A DNA stretch of 64,000 nucleotides, from positions 1-64,000 of the forward strand of contig NZ_JARFYM010000014.1 of the NCBI RefSeq assembly GCF_030272705.1, in the 5' to 3' direction. Source of the stretch: Rhizobium mayense (GTDB lineage Bacteria; Pseudomonadota; Alphaproteobacteria; Rhizobiales; Rhizobiaceae). Positions 51,427 to 58,514 of the stretch are shown here, piece after piece; position 1 is the stretch's first letter; every line of letters begins with the position of its first letter. The notes under the pieces were generated by a model. That model was given only the letters and a program-made list of their open reading frames with translations. It was not told the DNA's origin and did no database searches. Made by a program: the position numbers and the translations under genes.

Positions 51427-52611
51427 ATGTATGAACCGACGAACGGCAAGGCCGGCCAAGTCGAAGAAATCCATTGGCCTTCGCTCGTCGCCGCCATTTC
51501 GTCCGTTTCCGCTGTCGGCATCGCTATCGGCCTCGGCCTTCCGCTTCTCAGCATCATCCTGGAAAAACGCGGCATTCCGTCGAGCTTGATCGGTCTGAAT
51601 ACCGCGATGATGGGGATCGCCGCGATGATAGCGGCCCTGATCACCACCAAGCTTGCGCACCGATTCGGTGTCGTGCAGACGATGATCTGGGCCGTCGTGC
51701 TCTCCGCACTGAGTTCGCTCGGGTTCTATTACGCCGAAAGCCTGCTGCTCTGGTTTCCGCTGCGCCTGATCTTCCACGGAGCCACCACCACTCTGTTTAT
51801 CCTCTCGGAATTCTGGATCAATGCCGCGTCCCCGCCCTCCAAGCGCGGCTTTGTTCTCGGCCTCTATTCCACAGTTTTCTCGCTCGGCTTCGCGGCAGGT
51901 CCCCTGCTCTTCTCGCTGGTCGGCAGCGAGGGGCTGATGCCCTTCATCATCGGCGCCTGCATCATTCTGGCGGCGACTATCCCGATCTTCATCGCCCGCA
52001 ACGAGAGCCCCATCGTCGACGAAAAGCCGGAACTGCATTTCATCCGCTACGTCTTCCTGGTGCCTACGGCGACCGCCGCCGTCTTCGTGTTCGGCGCGGT
52101 GACCGTCGGCGGCGGATCGTTGTTCACCAGCTATGCGACTCGGCTTGGTTTCAACGAATCACAGGCCGCGCTGCTGCTGACCGTGATGGGCGTCGGCAAC
52201 TTCGTCTTCCAGATCCCCTTGGGATTGCTTGCCGACCACTTGCGCGACAAGCGGACGCTTCTGTCCGTCATGGCGGCCATCGGCCTGATCGGCGCGCTTC
52301 TATTGCCCTCGCTTGCCTCCAATTGGATACTTCTGGCGGTCATCCTGCTGTTCTGGGGCGGTTGCGTCTCCGGCATGTACACGGTGGGCCTGAGCCATCT
52401 CGGAACGCGGCTGACGGGCACCGATCTTGTGGCTGCCAACGCCGCCTTCGTTTTCTGTTATGCCGTGGGCATGGTCCTCGGCCCACCAACGATTGGTAGT
52501 GCCATGGATATCGCCAACCCCAGCGGTTTTGCCTGGGCAATCGCCTTTTTCTTTGGGCTTTATGTCCTGCTTTCGGTGATACGGGTGCTTTTCATGGGCA
52601 GCAGGGGTTGA
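51427..52611 (+). CDS. MFS transporter
   Basis: The 394-residue protein has twelve hydrophobic helices and the major facilitator loop between helices 2 and 3 as TTKLAHRFGVVQTM. It is a shorter YcaD-like or sugar-type MFS protein; LLADHLRDKRTLLS is the matching loop in the second half. The substrate is unknown. ATG 51427 follows AAGGATCAATTC with a ribosome binding site (AAGGA) seven bases before. It starts 10 bases after the small unknown gene, so it may end the topA-rnr transcript. Confidence 0.88.
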   Translation: MYEPTNGKAGQVEEIHWPSLVAAISSVSAVGIAIGLGLPLLSIILEKRGIPSSLIGLNTAMMGIAAMIAALITTKLAHRFGVVQTMIWAVVLSALSSLGFYYAESLLLWFPLRLIFHGATTTLFILSEFWINAASPPSKRGFVLGLYSTVFSLGFAAGPLLFSLVGSEGLMPFIIGACIILAATIPIFIARNESPIVDEKPELHFIRYVFLVPTATAAVFVFGAVTVGGGSLFTSYATRLGFNESQAALLLTVMGVGNFVFQIPLGLLADHLRDKRTLLSVMAAIGLIGALLLPSLASNWILLAVILLFWGGCVSGMYTVGLSHLGTRLTGTDLVAANAAFVFCYAVGMVLGPPTIGSAMDIANPSGFAWAIAFFFGLYVLLSVIRVLFMGSRG

Positions 52612-52635
52612 CTTTTCGGGCGCGATTTGTAGTTT
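52608..52635 (+). promoter_or_regulatory. Probable rpmG promoter
   Basis: TTGACT (52608-52613) and TAGTTT (52630-52635), with 16 bases between, look like a -35 and -10 element for the housekeeping sigma factor, about 70 bases before the rpmG start. A small stem, GGCGCG with CGCGCC, overlaps the -10 region; it may be the MFS terminator. Confidence 0.45.
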
Positions 52636-52707
52636 CGCGCCAGAATTTGCCGTGGACCTCCGCACTGGCCGTCCACGGCTTTCATTTTTCTTAAAGGCAG
52701 GACGACC

Positions 52708-52875
52708 ATGGCCAAGGCTACCACCATCAAGATCAAGCTTCTGTCGACGGCCGACACCGGTTTCTTCTACGTCACGACGAAGAACAGCCGCACGATGACG
52801 GACAAGATGACGAAGACGAAGTACGACCCGATTGCTAAGAAGCACGTCGAATTCAAGGAAACGAAGATCAAGTAA
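52708..52875 (+). CDS. rpmG: 50S ribosomal protein L33
   Basis: The 55-residue ribosomal protein L33 begins MAKATTIKIKLLSTADTGFF and contains YVTTKNSRTMTDKM and KYDPIAKKHVEFKETKIK. This is the Cys-free form typical of alphaproteobacteria, which does not bind zinc. The start lies downstream of AGGCAGGA. It stands as a single-gene unit with its own promoter-like and terminator elements. It is too short for most open-frame lists but certain by sequence. Confidence 0.97.
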   Translation: MAKATTIKIKLLSTADTGFFYVTTKNSRTMTDKMTKTKYDPIAKKHVEFKETKIK

Positions 52876-52896
52876 GTTTCCTAAACTTCTGATTAC

Positions 52897-52932
52897 AAAA
52901 GGGCGCAACCGTAAGGTTAGCGCCTTTTTCTT
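52897..52932 (+). terminator. rpmG terminator
   Basis: GGCGC-AACC and GGTT-AGCGCC pair around GTAA, followed by TTTTTCTTTT. It lies 22 bases after the rpmG stop. Confidence 0.9.
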
Positions 52933-53026
52933 TTGATGATTTTCTTTTTTCTGTGCAAAACCTTATGAAGGTATCGAAAAAACAGAAAAAACTAACATTC
53001 AACCTTCTGATATTGAATGACAACGA

Positions 53027-53060
53027 AAAACGCCGCTCTTCCTTTGGAAGGCGGCGTTTT
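53027..53060. terminator. Strong bidirectional hairpin
   Basis: AAAACGCCGC-T-CTTCC and GGAAG-GCGGCGTTTT form a stem of about 15 bp around TTT, flanked by A- and T-runs. It can end transcription in both directions. No gene reads into it directly other than rpmG read-through, so the transcript it ends is unknown. Confidence 0.75.
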
Positions 53061-53644
53061 AAGTTGGGGGCCGGCTAGCCTGCAAAACGGCACGAGGAAC
53101 CGCTTGAAATTGCCTGCCAGCCGACCGACCCCACGACCCAGGAGATGCGGCGGACCTGAGCATCATGGGGTATTTTCATGCCCTTGCGGGCTGTCCTTGT
53201 ATGAAACTAAATTTGCGCGAAATCGGAAGAAAATCAACAAATTCTTAATGATAAAAAATTCTTGTTTGGCCGAATGGTTAAAATTCGTGTTTTCATTCAG
53301 TCTCGTTGCCTGAAAAATTGACAATTTAAAAGCGAGTGCATTTTAAAAAGGAAGAGATAACTATCGTTTTCCTAGCAGATTCTCACTACAGATATTTGAG
53401 ACCATTTGCACACCATAATGAAAATTGTGATATGCACCAGATACCCATAGTTTTTTACTGATTCAACTTCTCATCGGTCAACTTTATTGCGGGATATGCG
53501 TAATAGACATCGTATATCTATCAATATAGCGAGTATTTACACGGATTTGCTGGGCAGATTACAAAGCCTATTCTCGCGCGGAAACCGGCGTGCCCGTGGC
53601 TGTGGAACAAAGATTAAAATTTGGTAATCCCTGTTCATAACTCA

Positions 53645-53675
53645 GAAAAGCCCCTGGATATTGAAGGGCTTTGAT
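53645..53675 (-). terminator. pleD terminator
   Basis: On the minus strand AAAGCCC and GGGCTTT pair around a loop of about 12 bases, followed by TTCTGAG with a short T-run. It lies 20 bases past the pleD stop. Confidence 0.7.
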
Positions 53676-53694
53676 TCGGGTTGGATTGTTTCGA

Positions 53695-55068
53695 TCAGGC
53701 GGCGGCCGCGACAACCCGGTTGCGGCCCGCGTTTTTGGCCTCATACAGAGCGCGATCGGCGTGCTTCATCAGCTGCTCGGGTGTTTCGACCGTCTCCCAA
53801 CGGGACGCAATGCCGAAGGAAGCGGTGACGTCGAGCGCGACCCCTGACGCCCGCAGCGTGAAGGGCATGGTCTCCACCACGGCGCGCAGGCGCTCGGCAA
53901 CGGCGGCGGAAACCTCAGGAGACGTATCCGGCATAACCACCACGAATTCCTCGCCACCATAACGGCAGGCCAGATCGGCGCCGCGCACGGTGGAGCGGAT
54001 ACGGGCGGCAAACTCCCTCAGCACTTCGTCGCCTGCATCATGGCCATAGGTGTCGTTCACCTGCTTGAAGCGATCTATATCGGTGATCAGCACCGAGAGC
54101 GGCCGTCCACGCGTCAGGGAGCGGTTGAAGAGGATCTTCAGGTGATTGTCGAGATAGCGCCTGTTGTTGAGGCCGGTGAGCGCGTCGGTGACAGCGAGTT
54201 CGATAGTGTGCTGCACGCTGGCGCGCAGACGGTCGTTGTATCGCTTGCGGCGGATCTGCGTCAGGCAGCGGGCAACCAGCTCGTTCGGATCGAGGGGGCG
54301 GACAATATAGTCGTTGACGCCGAGATCGAGCGCGCGGACGATCATCTCGTCAGCCCCTTGATCGGTTACCAGCAGCACCGGCAGGAAGCGCGTCCGTTCC
54401 AGCGAGCGGAGCTGTGAGCAAAGCCTCAGCGGGTCGTAGTCATCGAAATTCGAATTGACGATGACGAGCTCGAACGGCTTTTCCGCAGCTTCGACCAGGG
54501 CCGCCTGCGGATCGGACGTCACCGTCACTTCTGCGATCGGCCTCAGGGCGCGGATGATACGCTCCTGCGAATTGGCGCGGCCGTCGACCAGCAATACATG
54601 GCCGTCCTCGTCGGCGCGGCCATCGCCGAAGCGCATCAAGTCGTCGATGCCGAAGTTACGGGCCGTCTCGTTACGCATGCGCAACTCGTCGCTCAGCGTC
54701 TTTAGGCGCAGCAAGCTTTTGACCCGCGAAATGAGCTGCAGGTCGTTTACCGGCTTGGTCAGAAAATCGTCGGCGCCGGCTTTCAGGCCACGCAAGCGGT
54801 CGGCCGGTTGATCGAGCGCCGTGACCATGACCACGGGAATATGTGTGGTGCGAGGATCAGACTTCAGCCGCTCGCAGACCTCAAAACCGTCCATGCCGGG
54901 CATCATGATGTCGAGCAGGATGAGATCGACCTGGGTGCTCTCGCAGATGGCAACCGCCTTCAAGCCGTCTTCCGCCGTCAGCACGTCGAAATACTCGGCG
55001 AGAAGCCGCGCTTCGAGCAGCTTTACGTTAGCGGGAACATCGTCAACCACCAGGATACGCGCGGTCAT
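53695..55068 (-). CDS. pleD: PleD response-regulator diguanylate cyclase
   Basis: PleD makes cyclic di-GMP after phosphorylation and drives the motile-to-sessile change in Caulobacter. The 457-residue protein has a receiver domain with D9, D10 and the phosphorylated D53 (LILLDIMMPGMDGFE), a second degenerate receiver (residues 155-270), and a GGDEF domain with RYGGEEFVVV. The allosteric I-site RGAD lies five residues before GGEEF, so product inhibition should work. ATG 55068 starts MTARILVVDDVPANVKLLEA. It follows divK by 16 bases on the same strand, as in Caulobacter, so they should be one operon. Confidence 0.95.
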   Translation of the reverse strand: MTARILVVDDVPANVKLLEARLLAEYFDVLTAEDGLKAVAICESTQVDLILLDIMMPGMDGFEVCERLKSDPRTTHIPVVMVTALDQPADRLRGLKAGADDFLTKPVNDLQLISRVKSLLRLKTLSDELRMRNETARNFGIDDLMRFGDGRADEDGHVLLVDGRANSQERIIRALRPIAEVTVTSDPQAALVEAAEKPFELVIVNSNFDDYDPLRLCSQLRSLERTRFLPVLLVTDQGADEMIVRALDLGVNDYIVRPLDPNELVARCLTQIRRKRYNDRLRASVQHTIELAVTDALTGLNNRRYLDNHLKILFNRSLTRGRPLSVLITDIDRFKQVNDTYGHDAGDEVLREFAARIRSTVRGADLACRYGGEEFVVVMPDTSPEVSAAVAERLRAVVETMPFTLRASGVALDVTASFGIASRWETVETPEQLMKHADRALYEAKNAGRNRVVAAAA

Positions 55069-55084
55069 CAGTCTTTCCCCGCGC

Positions 55085-55456
55085 TCAGGCGTCGCCCAAA
55101 TAGGTCTTGATGGTCTCGATGAATTTCGGGACAGAGATCGGCTTGGAGACATACGCCTCGCAGCCGCCTTGACGGATACGCTCCTCGTCACCCTTCATGG
55201 CAAAGGCCGTGACCGCGATCACCGGAATGACGTGCAAATCGTCGTCTTCCTTCAGCCACTTCGTCACCTCCAGCCCGGAGACTTCGGGAAGCTGGATATC
55301 CATGAGGATCAGGTCCGGACGATGTTTGCGAGCGAGATCAAGCGCTTCCATGCCGTTTCTGGTCTGGATCGTCGTGTAGCCGGACGCCTCGATCAGATCG
55401 CGAAAGAGCTTCATATTGAGCTCGTTGTCTTCTACAATCATCACCTGCTTAGGCAT
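55085..55456 (-). CDS. divK: DivK single-domain response regulator
   Basis: DivK is the phospho-relay protein that controls the CtrA pathway with DivJ and PleC. The 123-residue protein is a bare receiver with E9, D10 and the phosphorylated D53 (LILMDIQLPEVSG), T-K pair in VIAVTAFAMKGDEER and YVSKPISVPKFIE. ATG 55456 is chosen because MPKQVMIVEDNELNMKLFRD starts there. It is the first gene of the divK-pleD operon. The promoter region holds two GANTC sites. Confidence 0.95.
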   Translation of the reverse strand: MPKQVMIVEDNELNMKLFRDLIEASGYTTIQTRNGMEALDLARKHRPDLILMDIQLPEVSGLEVTKWLKEDDDLHVIPVIAVTAFAMKGDEERIRQGGCEAYVSKPISVPKFIETIKTYLGDA

Positions 55457-55519
55457 GGAGAGCTGTCCCTGCATCCGGTATTGCATCCATTCTATGAAAA
55501 TATAACGTCGCGAGAAATC

Positions 55520-55540
55520 GATTCCAGAAATACTTGAATC
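55520..55540 (-). promoter_or_regulatory. Two GANTC sites in the divK promoter region
   Basis: GATTC (55520-55524) and GAATC (55536-55540) match GANTC, the target of the CcrM cell-cycle methyltransferase, 64-85 bases before the divK start. Control by methylation state is inferred from CcrM biology; the sites are seen directly. Confidence 0.45.
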
Positions 55541-55587
55541 CGACGCTAGCGGCATTTGGTTGAAAAATAGGTAACTTACCGCTCAAA

Positions 55588-55896
55588 ATGCAAAACAACT
55601 TCAAGAACCCGAAGAATGCGGCCGCCGATCCGCAGGAAACCGCGATCGCCGTACTTGGCTGGCTGGCCAATGAGCCGGATATGTTCGGCCGCTTCCTGGC
55701 CTTGACCGGCGTCGAACCGGCGCAAGTGCGCAACGCCATCAACGAACCCGCTTTTCTTGCGGGCATGCTGGATTTTCTGATGAACCATGAGCCGACATTG
55801 CTTGCGTTCTGCCAGGCAAGCGGCATCGAGCCGGAAACGGTCGCCGCCGCCTCGGCGCATTTCTCGCCGCCCGGTCTTTCCTCTGGGGAATATTGA
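55588..55896 (+). CDS. DUF3572 family protein
   Basis: The 102-residue protein has the pattern PQETAIAVLGWLANEPDMFG, RFLALTGVEPAQVRNAI, EPAFLAGMLDFLMNHE and LLAFCQASGIEPETVAAA that I associate with DUF3572, a small helical family of alphaproteobacteria. It is usually found next to divK, as here where it is divergent from divK. Function unknown. Its stop lies two bases before the start of the next gene (55899). Confidence 0.88.
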   Translation: MQNNFKNPKNAAADPQETAIAVLGWLANEPDMFGRFLALTGVEPAQVRNAINEPAFLAGMLDFLMNHEPTLLAFCQASGIEPETVAAASAHFSPPGLSSGEY

Positions 55897-55898
55897 CG

Positions 55899-56546
55899 AT
55901 GGATGCCCCGTTCGAATTGGACACATCGCATGTCCGCCTGGGAGACCGGCCGCTGATCGTCTGCGACGTCGATGATGTGGTGCTGCACTTCTTCGAGCCT
56001 TTCCTGGTCTTTTTGGACAGCGAGGGCCATGAATTCCTGCCGCGTTCCTTCCGGCTGACCGGCAACGTCATTTCGAAGGCAAGCGGCGAGGCGTTGGAGG
56101 AAAAGGAGGTCCGTCGTCTGATCGACGCCTTTTTCGAAGCGCAGGAGCATTGGCAGGTGCCCTTCGATCGCGTCGTCGACACCCTGGGCGGCTTCTCCAA
56201 GGAGGCCGACATCGTCTTCCTCACCGCCATGCCGCCGCAGTTCTGGACCCAGCGCCGCCGCCTTCTCGACCGGCTCGGCCTCGCCTATCCGCTGCTCGCC
56301 TCGCTGCAGCCCAAGGGACCGATCGTTCAGGCACTGCACGGCAACCGCACCCTGCCCGCCGCCTTCGTCGATGATATGGCGCACAATCTGCATTCGGTCC
56401 GCGACCATGTCGCAAGCTGCCTTCTCATCAACCTGAAGCCGGATTCGATCGTCCATCGCATGGCGCCGGCTGCCGCGGCCGATATTCCCCAGGCGAACGA
56501 CTGGGCCCAGGCGGCGCCGTTGATCCACGCCCATATCGCCGGCTGA
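55899..56546 (+). CDS. HAD-like hypothetical hydrolase
   Basis: The 215-residue protein begins MDAPFELDTSHVRLGDRPLI and has DVDDVVLHFFEPFLVF, a HAD-type first motif with the nucleophile Asp (DxD), the cap-like helices, a motif II-like LTAMPPQF, and VDDMAHNLHSV with an acidic end motif. It should be a phosphatase or related enzyme; substrate unknown. The start at ATG 55899 is chosen because it follows the DUF3572 stop with GGGGAA near. It is likely cotranscribed with DUF3572. Confidence 0.75.
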   Translation: MDAPFELDTSHVRLGDRPLIVCDVDDVVLHFFEPFLVFLDSEGHEFLPRSFRLTGNVISKASGEALEEKEVRRLIDAFFEAQEHWQVPFDRVVDTLGGFSKEADIVFLTAMPPQFWTQRRRLLDRLGLAYPLLASLQPKGPIVQALHGNRTLPAAFVDDMAHNLHSVRDHVASCLLINLKPDSIVHRMAPAAAADIPQANDWAQAAPLIHAHIAG

Positions 56547-56563
56547 GCGCGCCCGCGCCGGCA

Positions 56564-57145
56564 TCAGAGAACGAGGCGCATCAAGGGTCGCCCGTCCTTT
56601 CGTTTCGCGACCTCGGAAAATCCGGCCGCCTCGAATATGCGCAGCGAGCCTACATAGAGCCCGACGGATTTCGACTGTTTCGTCCGCTCGATCGGACAGC
56701 CTTCCAGAACGTGCGCGCCGGAGGCCTTGGCGAAATTCACCGCTTCCGACAGCATGCGATGGCTGTATCCCTTGCCGCGATCACGCGAATTCATGAAAAA
56801 GCAGCTCACGGCCCAAACCGAGCTGTCTTCGGCATCGGCCGGATCGAGCGGCCGTGATACGGTTTTCGGAGAATTCCACATCGGCAGTTCCGATCGAGGA
56901 CAGACCTGCGCCCAGGCGACCGGACGCTCGCCGATATAGCCGAGAAGGCCGGGCGGCGGGCCGGCGGCGACGCGAGCCTGCATGAATTCTTTCTTCGCAT
57001 CGCCATCCATCGTCTTCCGCTCTGGGGTCGGAATACGGAAATGGGTGCACCAGCAGCCATAACAGGCGCCACTTGGCCCGAAAAGCGTTTCGAAATCGCC
57101 CCAGCGATCCGCCGTCAAAGGCACTGCTTTCAATTCCACCAGCAT
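56564..57145 (-). CDS. GNAT family N-acetyltransferase
   Basis: The 193-residue GNAT enzyme has an N-terminal Cys-rich motif GACYGCWCTHFRIP, the strand LLGYIGERPVAWAQV, a loop in place of the usual one (SRDRGKGYSHRMLSEAVNFA), and GSLRIFEAAGFSEVAKR. ATG 57145 follows GGGGAGGAG directly. The substrate is unknown. It is divergent from dinB with a gap of only 79 bases that holds the dinB LexA box. Confidence 0.85.
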   Translation of the reverse strand: MLVELKAVPLTADRWGDFETLFGPSGACYGCWCTHFRIPTPERKTMDGDAKKEFMQARVAAGPPPGLLGYIGERPVAWAQVCPRSELPMWNSPKTVSRPLDPADAEDSSVWAVSCFFMNSRDRGKGYSHRMLSEAVNFAKASGAHVLEGCPIERTKQSKSVGLYVGSLRIFEAAGFSEVAKRKDGRPLMRLVL

Positions 57146-57202
57146 CTCCTCCCCGCTGCTTTCCGTCTTGAGACTCACGAAGTTAAAACATAAGGTAGCT
57201 AT

Positions 57203-57217
57203 GTTCAATTTTTGTTC
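57203..57217 (+). promoter_or_regulatory. LexA box of dinB
   Basis: GTTC-N7-GTTC (57203-57206 and 57214-57217, spacer AATTTTT) is the exact LexA operator of alphaproteobacteria. It ends seven bases before the dinB start codon. It is close enough to the divergent GNAT gene (start 57145) to affect it too, but dinB is the obvious target. Confidence 0.85.
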
Positions 57218-57224
57218 TATTTTT

Positions 57225-58514
57225 ATGACCAGCGCGCCCGATAAAGTTTCCGGTTTTTGCCGCGATTGCTTGAGCGAGCAATCGGTCGAGCGCACGCGTT
57301 GCCGGGCCTGCGGCAGTCCGCGCCTTGTCTATCATCGCGAACTCTACGGCCTGACGCTGGCGCACATCGATTGCGACGCCTTCTATGCCTCGATCGAGAA
57401 GCGCGACAATCCGGAACTGGCCGACAAGCCCGTCATCATTGGCGGCGGCAAGCGTGGCGTCGTGTCCACTGCCTGCTATATCGCCCGCATCCATGGCGTT
57501 CGGTCGGCCATGCCGATGTTCAAGGCATTGGAGGCCTGCCCTCAGGCGGTCGTCATCCGTCCAAACATGGAAAAATATGTCCGCGTCGGCCGCGAGGTGC
57601 GCGCGCTGATGCAGGAGCTGACGCCGCTGGTGCAGCCGCTTTCGATCGACGAGGCCTTTCTGGAGCTCGCGGGCACACAGCGCCTGCATCATGATCCGCC
57701 CGCCCGCATCCTGGCGAAATTCGCCAAGCGCATCGAAAGCGAGATCGGCATCACCATTTCGGTCGGCCTTTCCTACTGCAAATTCCTCGCCAAGGTCGCG
57801 TCCGACCTGCAGAAGCCGCGCGGCTTTTCCGTCATCGGGCGGCAGGAGGCCGTGTCGTTTCTAGAACCGCAGCCGGTGACCACCATCTGGGGCGTCGGCA
57901 AGGCTTTCGCGGCGACGCTGGAAAGCGATGGCATCCGCACCATCGGCCAGTTGCAGACGATGGAGGAAGGCGACCTGATGCGCCGCTATGGCGTCATCGG
58001 CCAGCGACTCTCTCGTCTGTCGCGCGGCATCGACGATCGCACAGTGCATCCGGACGAGGCGGCAAAGAGCGTGTCGTCGGAGACGACCTTCTTTGACGAC
58101 ATTTCCCGCCATGACGATCTGGTGCCGATCCTTCGCGATCTTTCGGAGAAGGTATCGCGCCGCCTGAAGCGCAGCAGCATCGCCGGGCGGACTGTCGTGC
58201 TGAAGCTGAAGACGGCGGATTTCAAAAGCCGCACCCGCAACCGCCGTCTGGAAGACCCCACCCAGCTTGCTGACCGCATCTTTCGCACGGGCCTGCGACT
58301 GCTGGAGCATGAGACCGACGGCACCAAGTTCCGCCTGATCGGCATCGGGGTCACCGACCTCTGCGATGCTGCGCGCGCCGACCCTCCCGATCTGGTTGAC
58401 GAACAGGCGACCCGCCGGGCCGCGGCGGAAGCGGCGATGGACAAGCTCAGGGAAAAATTCGGCAACAAGACGGTCGAAACCGGCTACACATTCAGCGGCA
58501 AGCGCGAGAGCTGA
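57225..58514 (+). CDS. dinB: DNA polymerase IV with N-terminal Zn-ribbon extension
   Basis: Pol IV is an SOS-induced Y-family polymerase that extends past lesions with low fidelity. The 429-residue protein has a zinc-ribbon-like start: C12 and C15 (CRDC), C26 and C29 (CRAC). Then come HIDCDAFYASIEK with the catalytic Asp (D49), VVSTACYIARIHGVRSAMP, LSIDEAFLELAG with the acidic pair, ISVGLSYCKFLAKVAS and the little-finger part (IAGRTVVLKLKTADFK). ATG 57225 is chosen because the LexA box ends just before it; ATG 57201 would lie within the box. It overlaps the next gene, read convergently, by 31 bases. Confidence 0.93.
   Translation: MTSAPDKVSGFCRDCLSEQSVERTRCRACGSPRLVYHRELYGLTLAHIDCDAFYASIEKRDNPELADKPVIIGGGKRGVVSTACYIARIHGVRSAMPMFKALEACPQAVVIRPNMEKYVRVGREVRALMQELTPLVQPLSIDEAFLELAGTQRLHHDPPARILAKFAKRIESEIGITISVGLSYCKFLAKVASDLQKPRGFSVIGRQEAVSFLEPQPVTTIWGVGKAFAATLESDGIRTIGQLQTMEEGDLMRRYGVIGQRLSRLSRGIDDRTVHPDEAAKSVSSETTFFDDISRHDDLVPILRDLSEKVSRRLKRSSIAGRTVVLKLKTADFKSRTRNRRLEDPTQLADRIFRTGLRLLEHETDGTKFRLIGIGVTDLCDAARADPPDLVDEQATRRAAAEAAMDKLREKFGNKTVETGYTFSGKRES

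Larger units (their letters stand above)
52936..53694. other. AT-rich convergent intergenic region
   Basis: These 759 bases separate the convergent rpmG and pleD genes and carry no supported gene. They include a strong hairpin at 53027-53060 and the pleD terminator at 53645-53675. The stretch 53200-53640 is clearly richer in A and T than the rest of the window. An open frame at 53017-53313 runs straight through a terminator hairpin and is not believed. A small RNA cannot be excluded. Confidence 0.5.

Noticed and set aside
53017..53313. A 98-codon open frame after rpmG
   Set aside because: It runs straight through a strong terminator hairpin and then through AT-rich DNA; no ribosome binding site or family likeness.
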